The notes beneath the pieces are model-generated. The model had not been told where the DNA came from and did not search any database. It was given only the letters and a program-made list of their open reading frames with translations. This document shows positions 11,227-19,377 of a DNA stretch of 64,000 nt, one piece after another. Numbering within the stretch: the first letter of the stretch is position 1; each line of letters begins with the position of its first letter. This stretch comes from Helicobacteraceae bacterium (GTDB lineage: Bacteria > Campylobacterota > Campylobacteria > Campylobacterales > Sulfurimonadaceae): positions 1-64,000 of the forward strand of contig CANMJR010000002.1 of the NCBI GenBank assembly GCA_947498025.1. The letters are read 5' to 3'. The position numbers and the translations under genes are program-made.

Positions 11227-11245
11227 GGGGGGGGAAATATATAAT
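11227..11245 (+). promoter_or_regulatory. G8 homopolymer and -10 box ahead of the TerB-like gene
   Basis: Eight consecutive G residues (11227-11234) are followed five bases later by a consensus -10 box TATAAT (11240-11245). I saw no other run this long of G or C in the window. The tract would fall in the spacer between -35 and -10 elements. The same G-run is also the start of an in-frame upstream extension (ATG at 11225) of the TerB-like reading frame. Either layout would let slipped-strand changes in tract length alter expression. Confidence 0.55.
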
Positions 11246-11302
11246 CGTGTAGTAACTTTTTTATTAAAAGGTTTGTCAAAAAAATTAATAGTGGAGAACA
11301 AG

Positions 11303-11998
11303 ATGGGTATAGGTAAAATATTAACTTTCGCAGGATTAGGCATTGGAGCAATTGCATTAGCACCTTTTACGGGAGGTGGCTCGATTTTAGGTGCAGCAAC
11401 ATTAGCAGGTTCTTTAGCAGGTGCTGGTGCATTGGCTGTTGGTGCGGGTGTAGTTGGTGCGGGAGTAGGTAAGGTTCTTTCTGACATGGACGATGAAGAA
11501 CGAGCAAAAGAAGAAGCAAAAAATGCGGAGCTAAAATTAAAGGCTGACAAATTAGCACAAGAACTTGCAAAAGCAGTAGAGCAATTTGGAGGAGACAAAG
11601 AGTATTTTAATTTCATCATTGGACTATCAGCTATGGGAATAGCTATGGCAAATGCTGATGGTGAAATAGCTCCAGAAGAAAGAGAAGAACTTGAAGAGTT
11701 TATAGGTGGAATAGCAAGTTCAAACTATCCTGCACATGTAAAAGAATCTATTAAAAATCTTTATGAAAATAAACCAAATTTCAATACTGCTATGACTTAT
11801 TTGGAAAAAATAAATCCTTCGAATTATCAAGGAATTAGAGATGTATTGGAACTTGTTATGTTGGCTGATGGCATTGAACATCCGCAAGAGATTGCTTTTT
11901 TGAAGGCGTTTGATAGTTCTATATCGATGATAGAATATAAGCCTGAAATTGTCGATAATGATAAAATTTTTTTACTTGAAATACAAAGAAAATTGTAA
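11303..11998 (+). CDS. TerB-like protein with Gly/Ala-rich N-terminus
   Basis: A 231-residue protein. Residues about 5-60 are a Gly/Ala-rich hydrophobic stretch (APFTGGGSILGAATLAGSLA), followed by a charged helix and then a TerB-like helical domain (about 105-170; SAMGIAMANADGEIAPEERE) with the acidic D-G-E-I motif typical of the fold. TerB-like domains occur in tellurite resistance, stress and phage-defence systems. The start at 11303 is chosen for its ribosome site GTGGAG at 11291-11296. An in-frame ATG at 11225 would add 26 residues starting within the G8 tract. A perfect hairpin follows the stop. Confidence 0.8.
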   Translation: MGIGKILTFAGLGIGAIALAPFTGGGSILGAATLAGSLAGAGALAVGAGVVGAGVGKVLSDMDDEERAKEEAKNAELKLKADKLAQELAKAVEQFGGDKEYFNFIIGLSAMGIAMANADGEIAPEEREELEEFIGGIASSNYPAHVKESIKNLYENKPNFNTAMTYLEKINPSNYQGIRDVLELVMLADGIEHPQEIAFLKAFDSSISMIEYKPEIVDNDKIFLLEIQRKL

Positions 11999-12026
11999 AT
12001 GAAGATGGCATTTTTGCCATCTTCAT
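11999..12026 (+). terminator. Hairpin after the TerB-like gene
   Basis: Perfect 12-base arms (ATGAAGATGGCA and its complement) around a TTTT loop start at the last base of the stop codon. It is most likely an intrinsic or partial terminator separating the TerB-like gene from the HNH-like gene, though no long U-run follows. Confidence 0.6.
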
Positions 12027-12043
12027 TCATTAAAAACTAAGAT

Positions 12044-12092
12044 GAGTTTCTAAAAATTAATTTTTATTTATGATAGTAATTTTTAGAGACTC
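12044..12092. repeat. Large inverted repeat in the leader of the HNH-like gene
   Basis: Arms of 16 bases at 12044-12059 and 12077-12092 match with one mismatch (GAGTTTCTAAAAATTA against GAGTCTCTAAAAATTA read on the other strand). The spacer is 17 bases. The element ends 27 bases before the ATG of the HNH-like gene. It could be an operator or a leader RNA stem controlling translation. Confidence 0.6.
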
Positions 12093-12119
12093 AAAAATAT
12101 TAAAAAGGAAAACAGAAAT

Positions 12120-13754
12120 ATGAGTAGCGTAGCAAAATTTAAACAAAGAAAACAGGTGTTAAATAAGATGAAAAATACTATTACTGTTGAAAGTGATGTA
12201 AATCAAGATATGGTTAATCAGTTTTTATCTTCAAAGGTAGATACAGGTTTAATAACTCAAACAAATCAAATAATGGAAGCTCATTATGAATTTGAATACG
12301 ATTTGCATGTTTCACCAGAAGAGGCAAAAGAATTTTTAAATAAGTTCAAAAATGATTTTAATCAAGCAAGATTTGACAAACTCATCAATGATTGTAAAAA
12401 AGATGTTATCAACTCCATTGTTACACCTTTTGGACTTGGTAAAGTTTTTGCCGCTTATGATAAGGTTGGTGGGAATGTTGACACGATTCACAATGCAAGA
12501 AATGGAATTTATGCAACTGATGGTGAGCAAAATGCCTACAAAAACAGAGGTGAATATGATAGTGATAAATATCACAAAGACCAAAATTATATAGATACGA
12601 ATAGACAATATTCTAAAGATAGGAAAGATGGAACTGCTGTTGATTACATGAGTGGTCAAAAACTAAATCCAAATGAAAGTCATGATTTAGATCATGTTGT
12701 TTCGGCGAAAGAAATACACGATGATGCAGGAAGAGTTCTTGCTGGAATAGATGGAAGCAAATTAGCTAATACTGATGCAAACCTTAAGCCAACAGATAAG
12801 ACTGCTAATAGATCTAAAAAAGCCGATTCTATGGAAACTTTTTTAAATAAAAAGAATGAAAAAATTCAAAAAATAGAAGTATTAAAACTTAAAGATAGTT
12901 TGTCTGATAAAGAACAAAATGAACTACAAAAATTAGAAAAATTAAAATTAATCGACGATGAAAAGGTGATGAAAATAGATAAAGAAGCTAGAAAAGCTCA
13001 AACTAGTACAATTAATAAAGAGTATTATATTAGTGAGAAATTTGCTAAAAATGCAGCTGTCACAGGGGTAAATGAAGGTACAAAAATGGGTGCTCAACAA
13101 GCTATCGGGCTTGTGATGAGTGAGTTTTTCACTGCTGTATTTGATGAAATTTTAGATATTTATAAAAATGGTTTTTCGTCAGGATTTGATGATGAAAGAT
13201 TTTTTAGTGTTTTGAAAGAAAGATTACATAATATAGCAGAAAAACTAATGGTAAAATGGAAAGAAGTGGCTATAGCTTTTAAAGATGGGTTTATATCAGG
13301 ATTTATCTCAAATTTGGTAACAACAGTTATTAATGCCTTTGTAACTACTGGAAAAAGGGGTGTTAGGATTATTAGAGAAGGTATGTTCTCACTATTTAGA
13401 GCTATAAAATTATTGTTATTTCCGCCGGAAAATATGACTGCTGAAGAGGCTATGCATGAAGCTAAGAAACTTATTGCTACTGGTTTAATAGTTAGTTTAG
13501 GTGTATTTATAGAGCAATCCGTAGAAACAGTTATAAAATCAACAGGCATATTAGCTCCTTTTTCAGTTGAGTTAACGGCTGTATTTGTTGGTGCGATTAC
13601 AGGTTTGGCTATAACAATGACTGTATATCATATAGATAAAAATAAAAATGATAAAGATGCTATTAAATTGCTAAGCACTCAAACCGAAGCAACATTAGAA
13701 AATTGTGAAGCATTGTTAGAAAGATTACAACCTATAAAAATTTTGGTAAATTAA
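12120..13754 (+). CDS. HNH nuclease-like protein with C-terminal membrane segments
   Basis: A 544-residue protein I cannot assign to a named family. Residues about 189-233 look like an HNH nuclease core: HDLDHVVS (D191, H192), then LANTDANL (N217/N221) and NRSKK (N230-K234), in the usual HNH spacing with N-x-x-K in the last position. A charged helical linker (240-300) follows. Residues about 390-435 are amphipathic, and two probable membrane helices occupy about 451-468 and 482-504. Nuclease activity is inferred. A ribosome site AAAAAGG precedes the ATG. By eye it is richer in A/T than the housekeeping genes. The architecture fits a membrane-anchored effector. Confidence 0.7.
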   Translation: MSSVAKFKQRKQVLNKMKNTITVESDVNQDMVNQFLSSKVDTGLITQTNQIMEAHYEFEYDLHVSPEEAKEFLNKFKNDFNQARFDKLINDCKKDVINSIVTPFGLGKVFAAYDKVGGNVDTIHNARNGIYATDGEQNAYKNRGEYDSDKYHKDQNYIDTNRQYSKDRKDGTAVDYMSGQKLNPNESHDLDHVVSAKEIHDDAGRVLAGIDGSKLANTDANLKPTDKTANRSKKADSMETFLNKKNEKIQKIEVLKLKDSLSDKEQNELQKLEKLKLIDDEKVMKIDKEARKAQTSTINKEYYISEKFAKNAAVTGVNEGTKMGAQQAIGLVMSEFFTAVFDEILDIYKNGFSSGFDDERFFSVLKERLHNIAEKLMVKWKEVAIAFKDGFISGFISNLVTTVINAFVTTGKRGVRIIREGMFSLFRAIKLLLFPPENMTAEEAMHEAKKLIATGLIVSLGVFIEQSVETVIKSTGILAPFSVELTAVFVGAITGLAITMTVYHIDKNKNDKDAIKLLSTQTEATLENCEALLERLQPIKILVN

Positions 13755-13761
13755 AGTTCAG

Positions 13762-13837
13762 TATTTCAATTGTTGCTCTGTATTAAAAAATTAAGCCCCT
13801 AAAACAGAGCTTGCAAAAATGCTTATATTTTGAAATA
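13762..13837. terminator. Nested dyad between convergent genes
   Basis: An outer pair of 8-base arms (TATTTCAA 13762-13769 with TTGAAATA 13830-13837) encloses an inner pair of 7-base arms (GCTCTGT 13775-13781 with ACAGAGC 13804-13810). It lies between the stop of the HNH-like gene and the convergent toxin stop, so a two-way terminator is the simplest reading. Confidence 0.4.
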
Positions 13838-13848
13838 TTTCTTAAAAT

Positions 13849-14127
13849 TTATTTATCAATCCATTTAAAAATATCAAGAATTGAAATTCGATTGTTTTCT
13901 ATTTCTACGAGATAAATTATTGTGTAACCTTTAAAAATCATATCTCGAACATTTTCATTTTCAGTATGAACAGATGGTCGAAATTTATAGGGAAAGTTTG
14001 CTAAATTGTTGATTTTATTGTCTATTTGGCTTCTAAAGTCTAAAGCTCTGTTTTTACTATCTTTTGAGATGTAAGAGAGTATGTTTTTAAGTGAATCTAA
14101 ATATTCCTTTTTGCGTACAATTATCAT
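13849..14127 (-). CDS. ParE/RelE-type toxin
   Basis: A 92-residue protein with the ParE/RelE layout: two N-terminal helices (YLDSLKNILSYISKDSKN), a segment ending NFPYKFRPS, and C-terminal strands with VRDMIFKGYTIIYLVE and a final ISILDIFKW. ParE relatives inhibit gyrase and RelE relatives cleave mRNA on the ribosome; the sequence does not settle which. The ATG directly abuts the stop of the upstream gene (TAAATG), the usual antitoxin-toxin order. Cytosolic. Confidence 0.82.
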   Translation of the reverse strand: MIIVRKKEYLDSLKNILSYISKDSKNRALDFRSQIDNKINNLANFPYKFRPSVHTENENVRDMIFKGYTIIYLVEIENNRISILDIFKWIDK

Positions 14128-14385
14128 TTACAAGGTCTTCATAAATTCATCTATCTCTTTATCATATTCTTTTTGATTTAATAGTATCACATCACCTGTT
14201 TTTATATCTTGGAGTGATTTTGCAACTCTTTTTTTTGCTTCTTCTTTTGAAATAGCAGGATAACCGTCATCTAAAGAAAGTTTCACAAAGTTTATAAAAT
14301 CATTGACTAAACTTTGCGTGTCGCTACCATACTTTGAAGCTATAAAATTTTCTATTTCCGGATTATTAATTTGGATGGTTTGCAT
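14128..14385 (-). CDS. Antitoxin of the ParE/RelE-type pair
   Basis: An 85-residue, acidic, helical protein encoded directly upstream of the toxin. The N-terminal QTIQINNPEIENFIASKYG resembles short plasmid-type antitoxins, and the C-terminal half has the extended helix that usually wraps the toxin. No clear ribbon-helix-helix could be confirmed by eye. A palindrome overlapping the -10 box lies 23 bases upstream and fits autoregulation by the toxin-antitoxin complex. Confidence 0.78.
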   Translation of the reverse strand: MQTIQINNPEIENFIASKYGSDTQSLVNDFINFVKLSLDDGYPAISKEEAKKRVAKSLQDIKTGDVILLNQKEYDKEIDEFMKTL

Positions 14386-14407
14386 AACGAATCCTCTTTT
14401 TTAGTCT

Positions 14408-14422
14408 GTGCTATTATAGCAC
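14408..14422 (-). promoter_or_regulatory. Palindromic operator overlapping the toxin-antitoxin -10 box
   Basis: GTGCTAT and ATAGCAC arms surround one base. On the minus strand the palindrome contains TATAAT, placed about 30 bases before the antitoxin ATG. A repressor bound here would block RNA polymerase, which matches the known autoregulation of type II toxin-antitoxin operons. Confidence 0.6.
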
Positions 14423-14519
14423 TTTCAGAGTAGAAAATATATTTTCACATGCCAGCAAATGCTCTCAGGATTGAATTTTAATACAAAAAATCAAACAGCA
14501 AAAGCAGGATTGTTGCAAA

Positions 14520-15599
14520 TTAAAAATTCTCTCTCTTATACTCCAAATCTCCCGCAACTGATTCTTTGTCATTAATAATTGCTTCGATTTGCTGTTTTAC
14601 TTTATCGTAACGAAACTGCTCTTTAAAACCCATGATTCGCCCGCCTGCAGCATTGGGATGTCCGCCGCCGTTTGCCCACTCTTTTGATATTTGAGAGACG
14701 CTTACTTGATTATTTGCTCTAAGGCTCATAGTTCCTCTGTAGCTTACATCAACTATAAAATCATACTCTGGGAAGGCGAGCAAGAAGCCATTGCCGATGA
14801 TGGATGTATTGCCGACTCCATAGCTTAAAAATCCACGATAGCCTTTATAGTAGATGGTGTTTTCATCTCTTTTTTTGCCGAGCAAATCGACTATATATTT
14901 GGTTGAGAGATTGTCCAGTGTGTCATTCTTGTCAACTTTGAAAAACTCTTTCTTAATCAGGTGTATTTTATCATCAAGCAATATATTGGCACTCTCTTCA
15001 TCTAAGAATTTTGCAGCTTCAAGGAGGAGAGCCAGTTTGTAGTTTTCGTCCTCTTTTGCAAACATGACACGATTGAGCTCTTTAGTCTCAGAGATAAGCC
15101 GCATACAAACTTTGCCAAACTCGAAATTGTCATGCTCCTCTTGCAGCCACATGTCAACTGCATTCACAACATCTACATATTTTTTCATCCAAGAGGGTTC
15201 ATTAAACTCAAAGTTTTCTTTAGCATACTCATAGATTATTTTTGTAGCACATCTGGATGTATCAAGATAGTACCACTCATATTTTTTAGCACTCTCTTCG
15301 CCGCTTCCATGGTGGTCGAGAAGGGTTATTTTTATCTCTTTTTGGTTGTCACTTAGTCTCATAACCTCGCTGTTGAGCCATCTTGATTCATCGGCCGTCA
15401 GGTTTAAGTCCGTAATCAAAATGAGCGCACTTTCTTTAGAACTGTTAATGTTCTCCAAAATCATCTCGAGTTTTTGTTTCACTTCTGCCCCATAATTTGC
15501 ATTATAGTTTGTTATTTTATACGGGGTGTATCGCATGATGAGTTGGCAGCTGTACCCATCGAGGTCTATGTGTGATAGGTGGTGAATTGTCTCTTGCAT
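14520..15599 (-). CDS. DHH-family phosphoesterase
   Basis: A 359-residue predicted metal-dependent phosphoesterase. DHH motifs are HIDLDGYS near residue 10, ITDLN, LLDHHG (the DHH signature) and DTSRCATKII. The C-terminal DHHA1-type domain carries GGGHPNAAGG. Relatives degrade nanoRNA or cyclic dinucleotide products, or act as RecJ-like nucleases. The length suits the NrnA/oligoribonuclease branch rather than RecJ, but the substrate is inferred. It follows flhA by 13 bases on the same strand. AAGGT precedes the ATG. Confidence 0.88.
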   Translation of the reverse strand: MQETIHHLSHIDLDGYSCQLIMRYTPYKITNYNANYGAEVKQKLEMILENINSSKESALILITDLNLTADESRWLNSEVMRLSDNQKEIKITLLDHHGSGEESAKKYEWYYLDTSRCATKIIYEYAKENFEFNEPSWMKKYVDVVNAVDMWLQEEHDNFEFGKVCMRLISETKELNRVMFAKEDENYKLALLLEAAKFLDEESANILLDDKIHLIKKEFFKVDKNDTLDNLSTKYIVDLLGKKRDENTIYYKGYRGFLSYGVGNTSIIGNGFLLAFPEYDFIVDVSYRGTMSLRANNQVSVSQISKEWANGGGHPNAAGGRIMGFKEQFRYDKVKQQIEAIINDKESVAGDLEYKRENF

Positions 15600-15612
15600 T
15601 TTATACCTTAAT

Positions 15613-17793
15613 TTAATTTAATTTATTTTCTATTGAGATTGAACCCATTACTTCAAAAGTGGCGCTTGAATCAATCTCGGCATGTGAGAGTGTTACTACA
15701 TCTAAAGAGAAGCGCTCGAATATCTCCGCAATTCCACGGCGAATTTGGGGGTCAACAATGATTACAACAGGTGAAACACCTTTTTGCAGCAGCTCAGCCG
15801 CTTTAGCACTAGTGGCTTGAATAAGAGCATTTATCTCACCTACATTCAAAAGCAGGTTTCTTCTTCCGTCTTGCTCTTTTGATTTCTCAAGCATCATCTG
15901 CTCACTTTTTGTATCGAATGTTAGAAGTCGTATAACTCCATCATCGCTCGAGTACATTTGAGTGATGATGCGTGAGAGTTTTGCTCTTACCTGTTCTGTT
16001 ATTACATCAACATTTTTTGTATATTCGGCAATATCGGCAATGGTTTCTAAAATAGTCAGCATATCTTTGAGAGGAATTTTCTCATGTAAAAGTGCTTTTA
16101 GAATTCTTTGGATGAGACCTATGCTTGCAACTTTCAGTACATCATCCACAATAACAGGGAAGTCGTTTTTGATTTTAGTGACAAGTGTCTGAACTTCTTG
16201 ACGCGTGAGCAGATCTTCAGCGTTTCGTTTTATGAGTTCACTCATATGTGTAGATATTACTGTGGCTGGGTCAACAACTGTGTAGCCGTTGATAATTGCA
16301 TCCTCTTTTTGCTCGGGGAATATCCACATGGCATCCAGTCCAAATGCAGGTTCTTTTGTTTTTTCGCCGGTTATTTCACCCGTTGCCATCCCGCTATCCA
16401 TGGCTAAAAATTTATCCGGCTGTATCTGACCTTCTCCGATAGAGATTCCTTTTAAAAGAATCTGATACTGCTGTGGTTGAAGATGCAGATTATCCCGTAT
16501 TCTCACTTGCGGCATCAAAAAGCCAAAATCACTTGCTATCTTTCTTCTCATTGATCGGATTCTCTCTAGCAAATCACCGCCCTGTGCGCCGTCTGCTAGC
16601 TTTATTAACTGGTACCCAAGTGTGAGTTCCAACATTTCAACTTTTAAAATATCTTCTAAGGCTTTATCCTCTTCTTTGGCTATTTCTTCGTTTGTCTTTT
16701 TAGGTTTTATTGCTGCCTGCTCTTTTTCTATCTGCTCTTTTGATTTTTTACCCAAAATAGTATCTACATCAAGGATGCTAAGCTCTCCTCTCTCATACTT
16801 GTAGGTTGCCCAGCCAAGTCCTGCAAAGATAAGCCCTACAAACCCCATTGAGAATGTTGGAAGTCCAGGAACAAGAGCAAACAAAAACATGACAAAGCCA
16901 ACCATCATCATAATTTTTGCATTTCCCATCATCTGGTTGATGGTTCCCTCGGCAAAATTATCGCCATCGCCGGACGAGCGGGTAATCATAATACCCGTTG
17001 CAGTAGAGATGATAAGTGCCGGAACTTGAGCAACCAATCCGTCACCGATTGTAAGCAGGGTGAAAGTAGAGGCGCTATGTGCTATATCCATGTCATGTTG
17101 AAAGACACCTATAAGAAATCCGCCGATAATATTTATAAGAGTTATGATGATTCCGGCAACGGCATCCCCTTTTATAAATTTGCTAGACCCGTCCATCGCT
17201 CCGTAAAAGTTTGCATCTTGAAGAATGTCTGCTCTTCTTTTTTTAGCCTGTGCATCATCGATAAGTCCTGCATTCAAATCCGCATCCACCGCCATCTGTT
17301 TACCCGGCATTGAATCGAGCACGAAACGAGCTGCAACCTCTGCAACCCTTGTTGAACCCTTTGTGATAACCATAAAGTTGATAAGAACAAGAATGGAAAA
17401 GATGATAATACCGATAACAAAATTTCCGCCGACAACGAAGTTCCCAAAACTAGTGACAATGTCGCTCACAGCCTCTGGACCTTCATGCCCCTTACTTAAA
17501 ATCATCCTTGTTGTTGCTACATTCAGGGACAACCTAAAAAGAGTGATGATTAATATAAGGGTCGGAAAAGTTGTTAAATCGGTCGGTTTAGGAACATAGA
17601 GGGATATAAGCAGAACTAAAACAGCTATAGCCATTGAAATGGTCAGAAAAAAGTCAAGGAGTGCCGATGGAAGAGGGACTATAATAATCGCTAAAATAGC
17701 CATTACAAAGGCTACAACGCTTAAATCTTTTTGTCCTAGTAAGAAATTTAGAGTTGTTCCGACTTGCTGTTTTAGTGTAGATTTTTGTGCCAA
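15613..17793 (-). CDS. flhA: Flagellar export protein FlhA
   Basis: Core inner-membrane subunit of the flagellar type III export gate, 726 residues. The first half holds multiple membrane helices and the FHIPEP-family signature RFVLDSMPGKQMAVDADLNA with LIDDAQAKKRR. The second half is the cytosolic domain that docks chaperone-substrate complexes. The start is TTG at 17793 (TTG GCA CAA). It lies between an Rrf2 regulator and the DHH gene on the same strand. No other export-gate gene is present in the window. Confidence 0.97.
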   Translation of the reverse strand: MAQKSTLKQQVGTTLNFLLGQKDLSVVAFVMAILAIIIVPLPSALLDFFLTISMAIAVLVLLISLYVPKPTDLTTFPTLILIITLFRLSLNVATTRMILSKGHEGPEAVSDIVTSFGNFVVGGNFVIGIIIFSILVLINFMVITKGSTRVAEVAARFVLDSMPGKQMAVDADLNAGLIDDAQAKKRRADILQDANFYGAMDGSSKFIKGDAVAGIIITLINIIGGFLIGVFQHDMDIAHSASTFTLLTIGDGLVAQVPALIISTATGIMITRSSGDGDNFAEGTINQMMGNAKIMMMVGFVMFLFALVPGLPTFSMGFVGLIFAGLGWATYKYERGELSILDVDTILGKKSKEQIEKEQAAIKPKKTNEEIAKEEDKALEDILKVEMLELTLGYQLIKLADGAQGGDLLERIRSMRRKIASDFGFLMPQVRIRDNLHLQPQQYQILLKGISIGEGQIQPDKFLAMDSGMATGEITGEKTKEPAFGLDAMWIFPEQKEDAIINGYTVVDPATVISTHMSELIKRNAEDLLTRQEVQTLVTKIKNDFPVIVDDVLKVASIGLIQRILKALLHEKIPLKDMLTILETIADIAEYTKNVDVITEQVRAKLSRIITQMYSSDDGVIRLLTFDTKSEQMMLEKSKEQDGRRNLLLNVGEINALIQATSAKAAELLQKGVSPVVIIVDPQIRRGIAEIFERFSLDVVTLSHAEIDSSATFEVMGSISIENKLN

Positions 17794-17835
17794 TTTACTG
17801 CTTCTCTTTATAGTGTATTGATGAAAACATAAAAA

Positions 17836-18240
17836 TTAATCTTCTAATATATCAGCTAATGTTAAATCAGATAAAAAAGAGTCTATTTTGCCCTGAAGTC
17901 TATTTAAAAAAGGCCAGATAGAACACATTTGTGCTTTGTTTGACGGGCAATCATTCACCGACGGAGCACACTCAAATACGGCTGGAGCTTTACCCTCCAC
18001 GGATAACATGACTTCTAGCATGTTTATCTCTTTGGGAGTTCTTGCAAGAGAAAAACCGCCATTAACACCTTTGTAAGATTTTAAAATCCCATCTTTTGCA
18101 AGTGCTTGTAGTATTTTTGCTAAAAAACTTTTGGATATTGACAGCTCATGGGAGAGTGTCTCACTGCCCATAGGTGCATTTGTCTTAGATAAAACTATGA
18201 GTGATAAAATTGCATATTCGCTGGCTTTGGTTATTAACAT
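17836..18240 (-). CDS. Rrf2-family transcriptional regulator with three cysteines
   Basis: A 134-residue regulator. An N-terminal winged helix (KASEYAILSLIVL, LSISKSFLAKILQALAKDG) precedes a cysteine loop with C91, C98 and C106 in FECAPSVNDCP...QMCSIW. Rrf2 proteins such as IscR and NsrR bind an Fe-S cluster through three such cysteines and sense iron-sulfur status, oxygen or NO. The cluster is inferred. It lies just upstream of flhA, in the same direction, 42 bases apart. Confidence 0.88.
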   Translation of the reverse strand: MLITKASEYAILSLIVLSKTNAPMGSETLSHELSISKSFLAKILQALAKDGILKSYKGVNGGFSLARTPKEINMLEVMLSVEGKAPAVFECAPSVNDCPSNKAQMCSIWPFLNRLQGKIDSFLSDLTLADILED

Positions 18241-18384
18241 AATTTTTTACTTTTCATATTTATTTAGTTTAGTCTTTTTAAAAGCTAGATTATAACCAAA
18301 GAAGCTAAAAGCAGTGTTATGATTTCATTGTTACTCTATTTTTGCTATTTTTTTAGAATCAAAAGTAAATAAAAAGAAAAGTTT

Positions 18385-18393
18385 TGCTAAAAT
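18385..18393 (+). promoter_or_regulatory. Candidate extended -10 promoter for rpsO
   Basis: TGCTAAAAT matches an extended -10 element (TGnTAnAAT), 64 bases before the rpsO ATG, with A/T-rich DNA upstream. The leader that follows would be about 55 bases. Confidence 0.4.
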
Positions 18394-18457
18394 TCCGATT
18401 CAGCTTTTATGCATTTGTGTGTAATCGTTAGATTAATATACCCATCAGGAGGCTATT

Positions 18458-18733
18458 ATGGCTTTAGATACGGCTAAAAAACAAGAGATTATTGCAAAAT
18501 ATGGTCGCAAAGAGAATGATACAGGTTCGAGTGAAGTTCAGATTGCACTTTTAACAGGCAGAATCAGTGATTTAACTGAACACCTTAAAGTATTCAAAAA
18601 AGATCACGCTTCAAGACTTGGTCTATTAAAATTGGTTGGTCAGCGTCGTCGTCTTATGAGATACTTCAAAAGAACAAACAAAGATGCTTACCTCAAATTA
18701 GTACAAGATTTAGGTATTCGTGACAATATCTAA
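18458..18733 (+). CDS. rpsO: Ribosomal protein S15
   Basis: Primary 16S rRNA-binding protein of the small subunit, 91 residues. Family signatures are [35 protein letters not shown] and [13 protein letters not shown] near-perfect ribosome site AGGAGG stands at 18447-18452. It is followed by a clear intrinsic terminator and forms a single-gene unit. Confidence 0.98.
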   Translation: MALDTAKKQEIIAKYGRKENDTGSSEVQIALLTGRISDLTEHLKVFKKDHASRLGLLKLVGQRRRLMRYFKRTNKDAYLKLVQDLGIRDNI

Positions 18734-18755
18734 TTTTAAATCTCTACCTTCTTTC

Positions 18756-18779
18756 AACCCTATCTTTTGATAGGGTTTT
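18756..18779 (+). terminator. Intrinsic terminator of rpsO
   Basis: Perfect 9-base arms AACCCTATC and GATAGGGTT around a TTTT loop, followed by TT, 22 bases past the rpsO stop. Confidence 0.8.
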
Positions 18780-18891
18780 CTGCCTACAACACAATTATAA
18801 ATACCTAAACATCATTTTCATTACAAAATAACAGACCTTTTTCTTACCTAATAAAATATTGTATATTTTTAATCTAAATTTAGTTTTTAAA

Positions 18892-18906
18892 TTGTATTCT
18901 ATACAA
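18892..18906 (+). promoter_or_regulatory. Dyad at the probable promoter of the first chemosensory operon
   Basis: TTGTAT and ATACAA surround TCT, 24 bases before the PAS gene start. The right half overlaps a TATACA sequence that could be a -10 box. No sigma-28 or sigma-54 consensus is seen here. Confidence 0.3.
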
Positions 18907-18929
18907 AAGATTAAATATGGAGGGTTGCG

Positions 18930-19358
18930 TTGTCAAAAAATTATAATGATTTAAGTACTGAAGGCTTAACCTTTTTGGAAGATGGTGAAGTTTTATACAG
19001 TGACTTGTATCTTTTATCAGAAACGGATGAAAAAGGAATCGTCGAGTATGCAAACGACTCCTTTTTGAAGATTGCGAACATGAGAGCTGAAGAGATAATA
19101 GGTCATCCCCACAGTGTAGTCCGCCATCCCGAGATGCCTCGTGCTGCTTTTAGATCTTTGTGGAAAGATGTTCAAAATAAAGGTTTTTGGACAGGTTATG
19201 TAAAAAATGCTCGTAAAGGAGGGGGTTTTTACTGGGTCTATGCCACTGTACTTCGTTCAGTCGATAAAAATGGAAAGACTAAATATGTTTCTATAAGAGT
19301 GAAACCCTCAAGAGAAGATGTTAAAAAAGCTCAAGAGCTTTACGCAACTTTAGATTAA
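18930..19358 (+). CDS. Stand-alone Aer-type PAS protein
   Basis: A 142-residue soluble protein that is nearly all one PAS domain of the Aer kind: LLSETDEKGIVEYANDSF, then IGHPHSVVRHPEMP, then FWTGYVKNARKGGGFYWV. Aer PAS domains hold FAD or haem and sense redox state or oxygen; the cofactor here is inferred. It has no signalling domain of its own, and the adjacent gene encodes a soluble receptor, so the pair may work as sensor plus signaller. The start is TTG with GGAGGG five bases upstream. Confidence 0.88.
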   Translation: MSKNYNDLSTEGLTFLEDGEVLYSDLYLLSETDEKGIVEYANDSFLKIANMRAEEIIGHPHSVVRHPEMPRAAFRSLWKDVQNKGFWTGYVKNARKGGGFYWVYATVLRSVDKNGKTKYVSIRVKPSREDVKKAQELYATLD

Positions 19359-19377
19359 GCATAAAAAGGATTTTGTA

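Noticed and set aside
11161-11619. 152-codon minus-strand frame rich in Pro and Ala
   Set aside because: It is the reverse reading of the Gly/Ala-rich N-terminus of the TerB-like protein.
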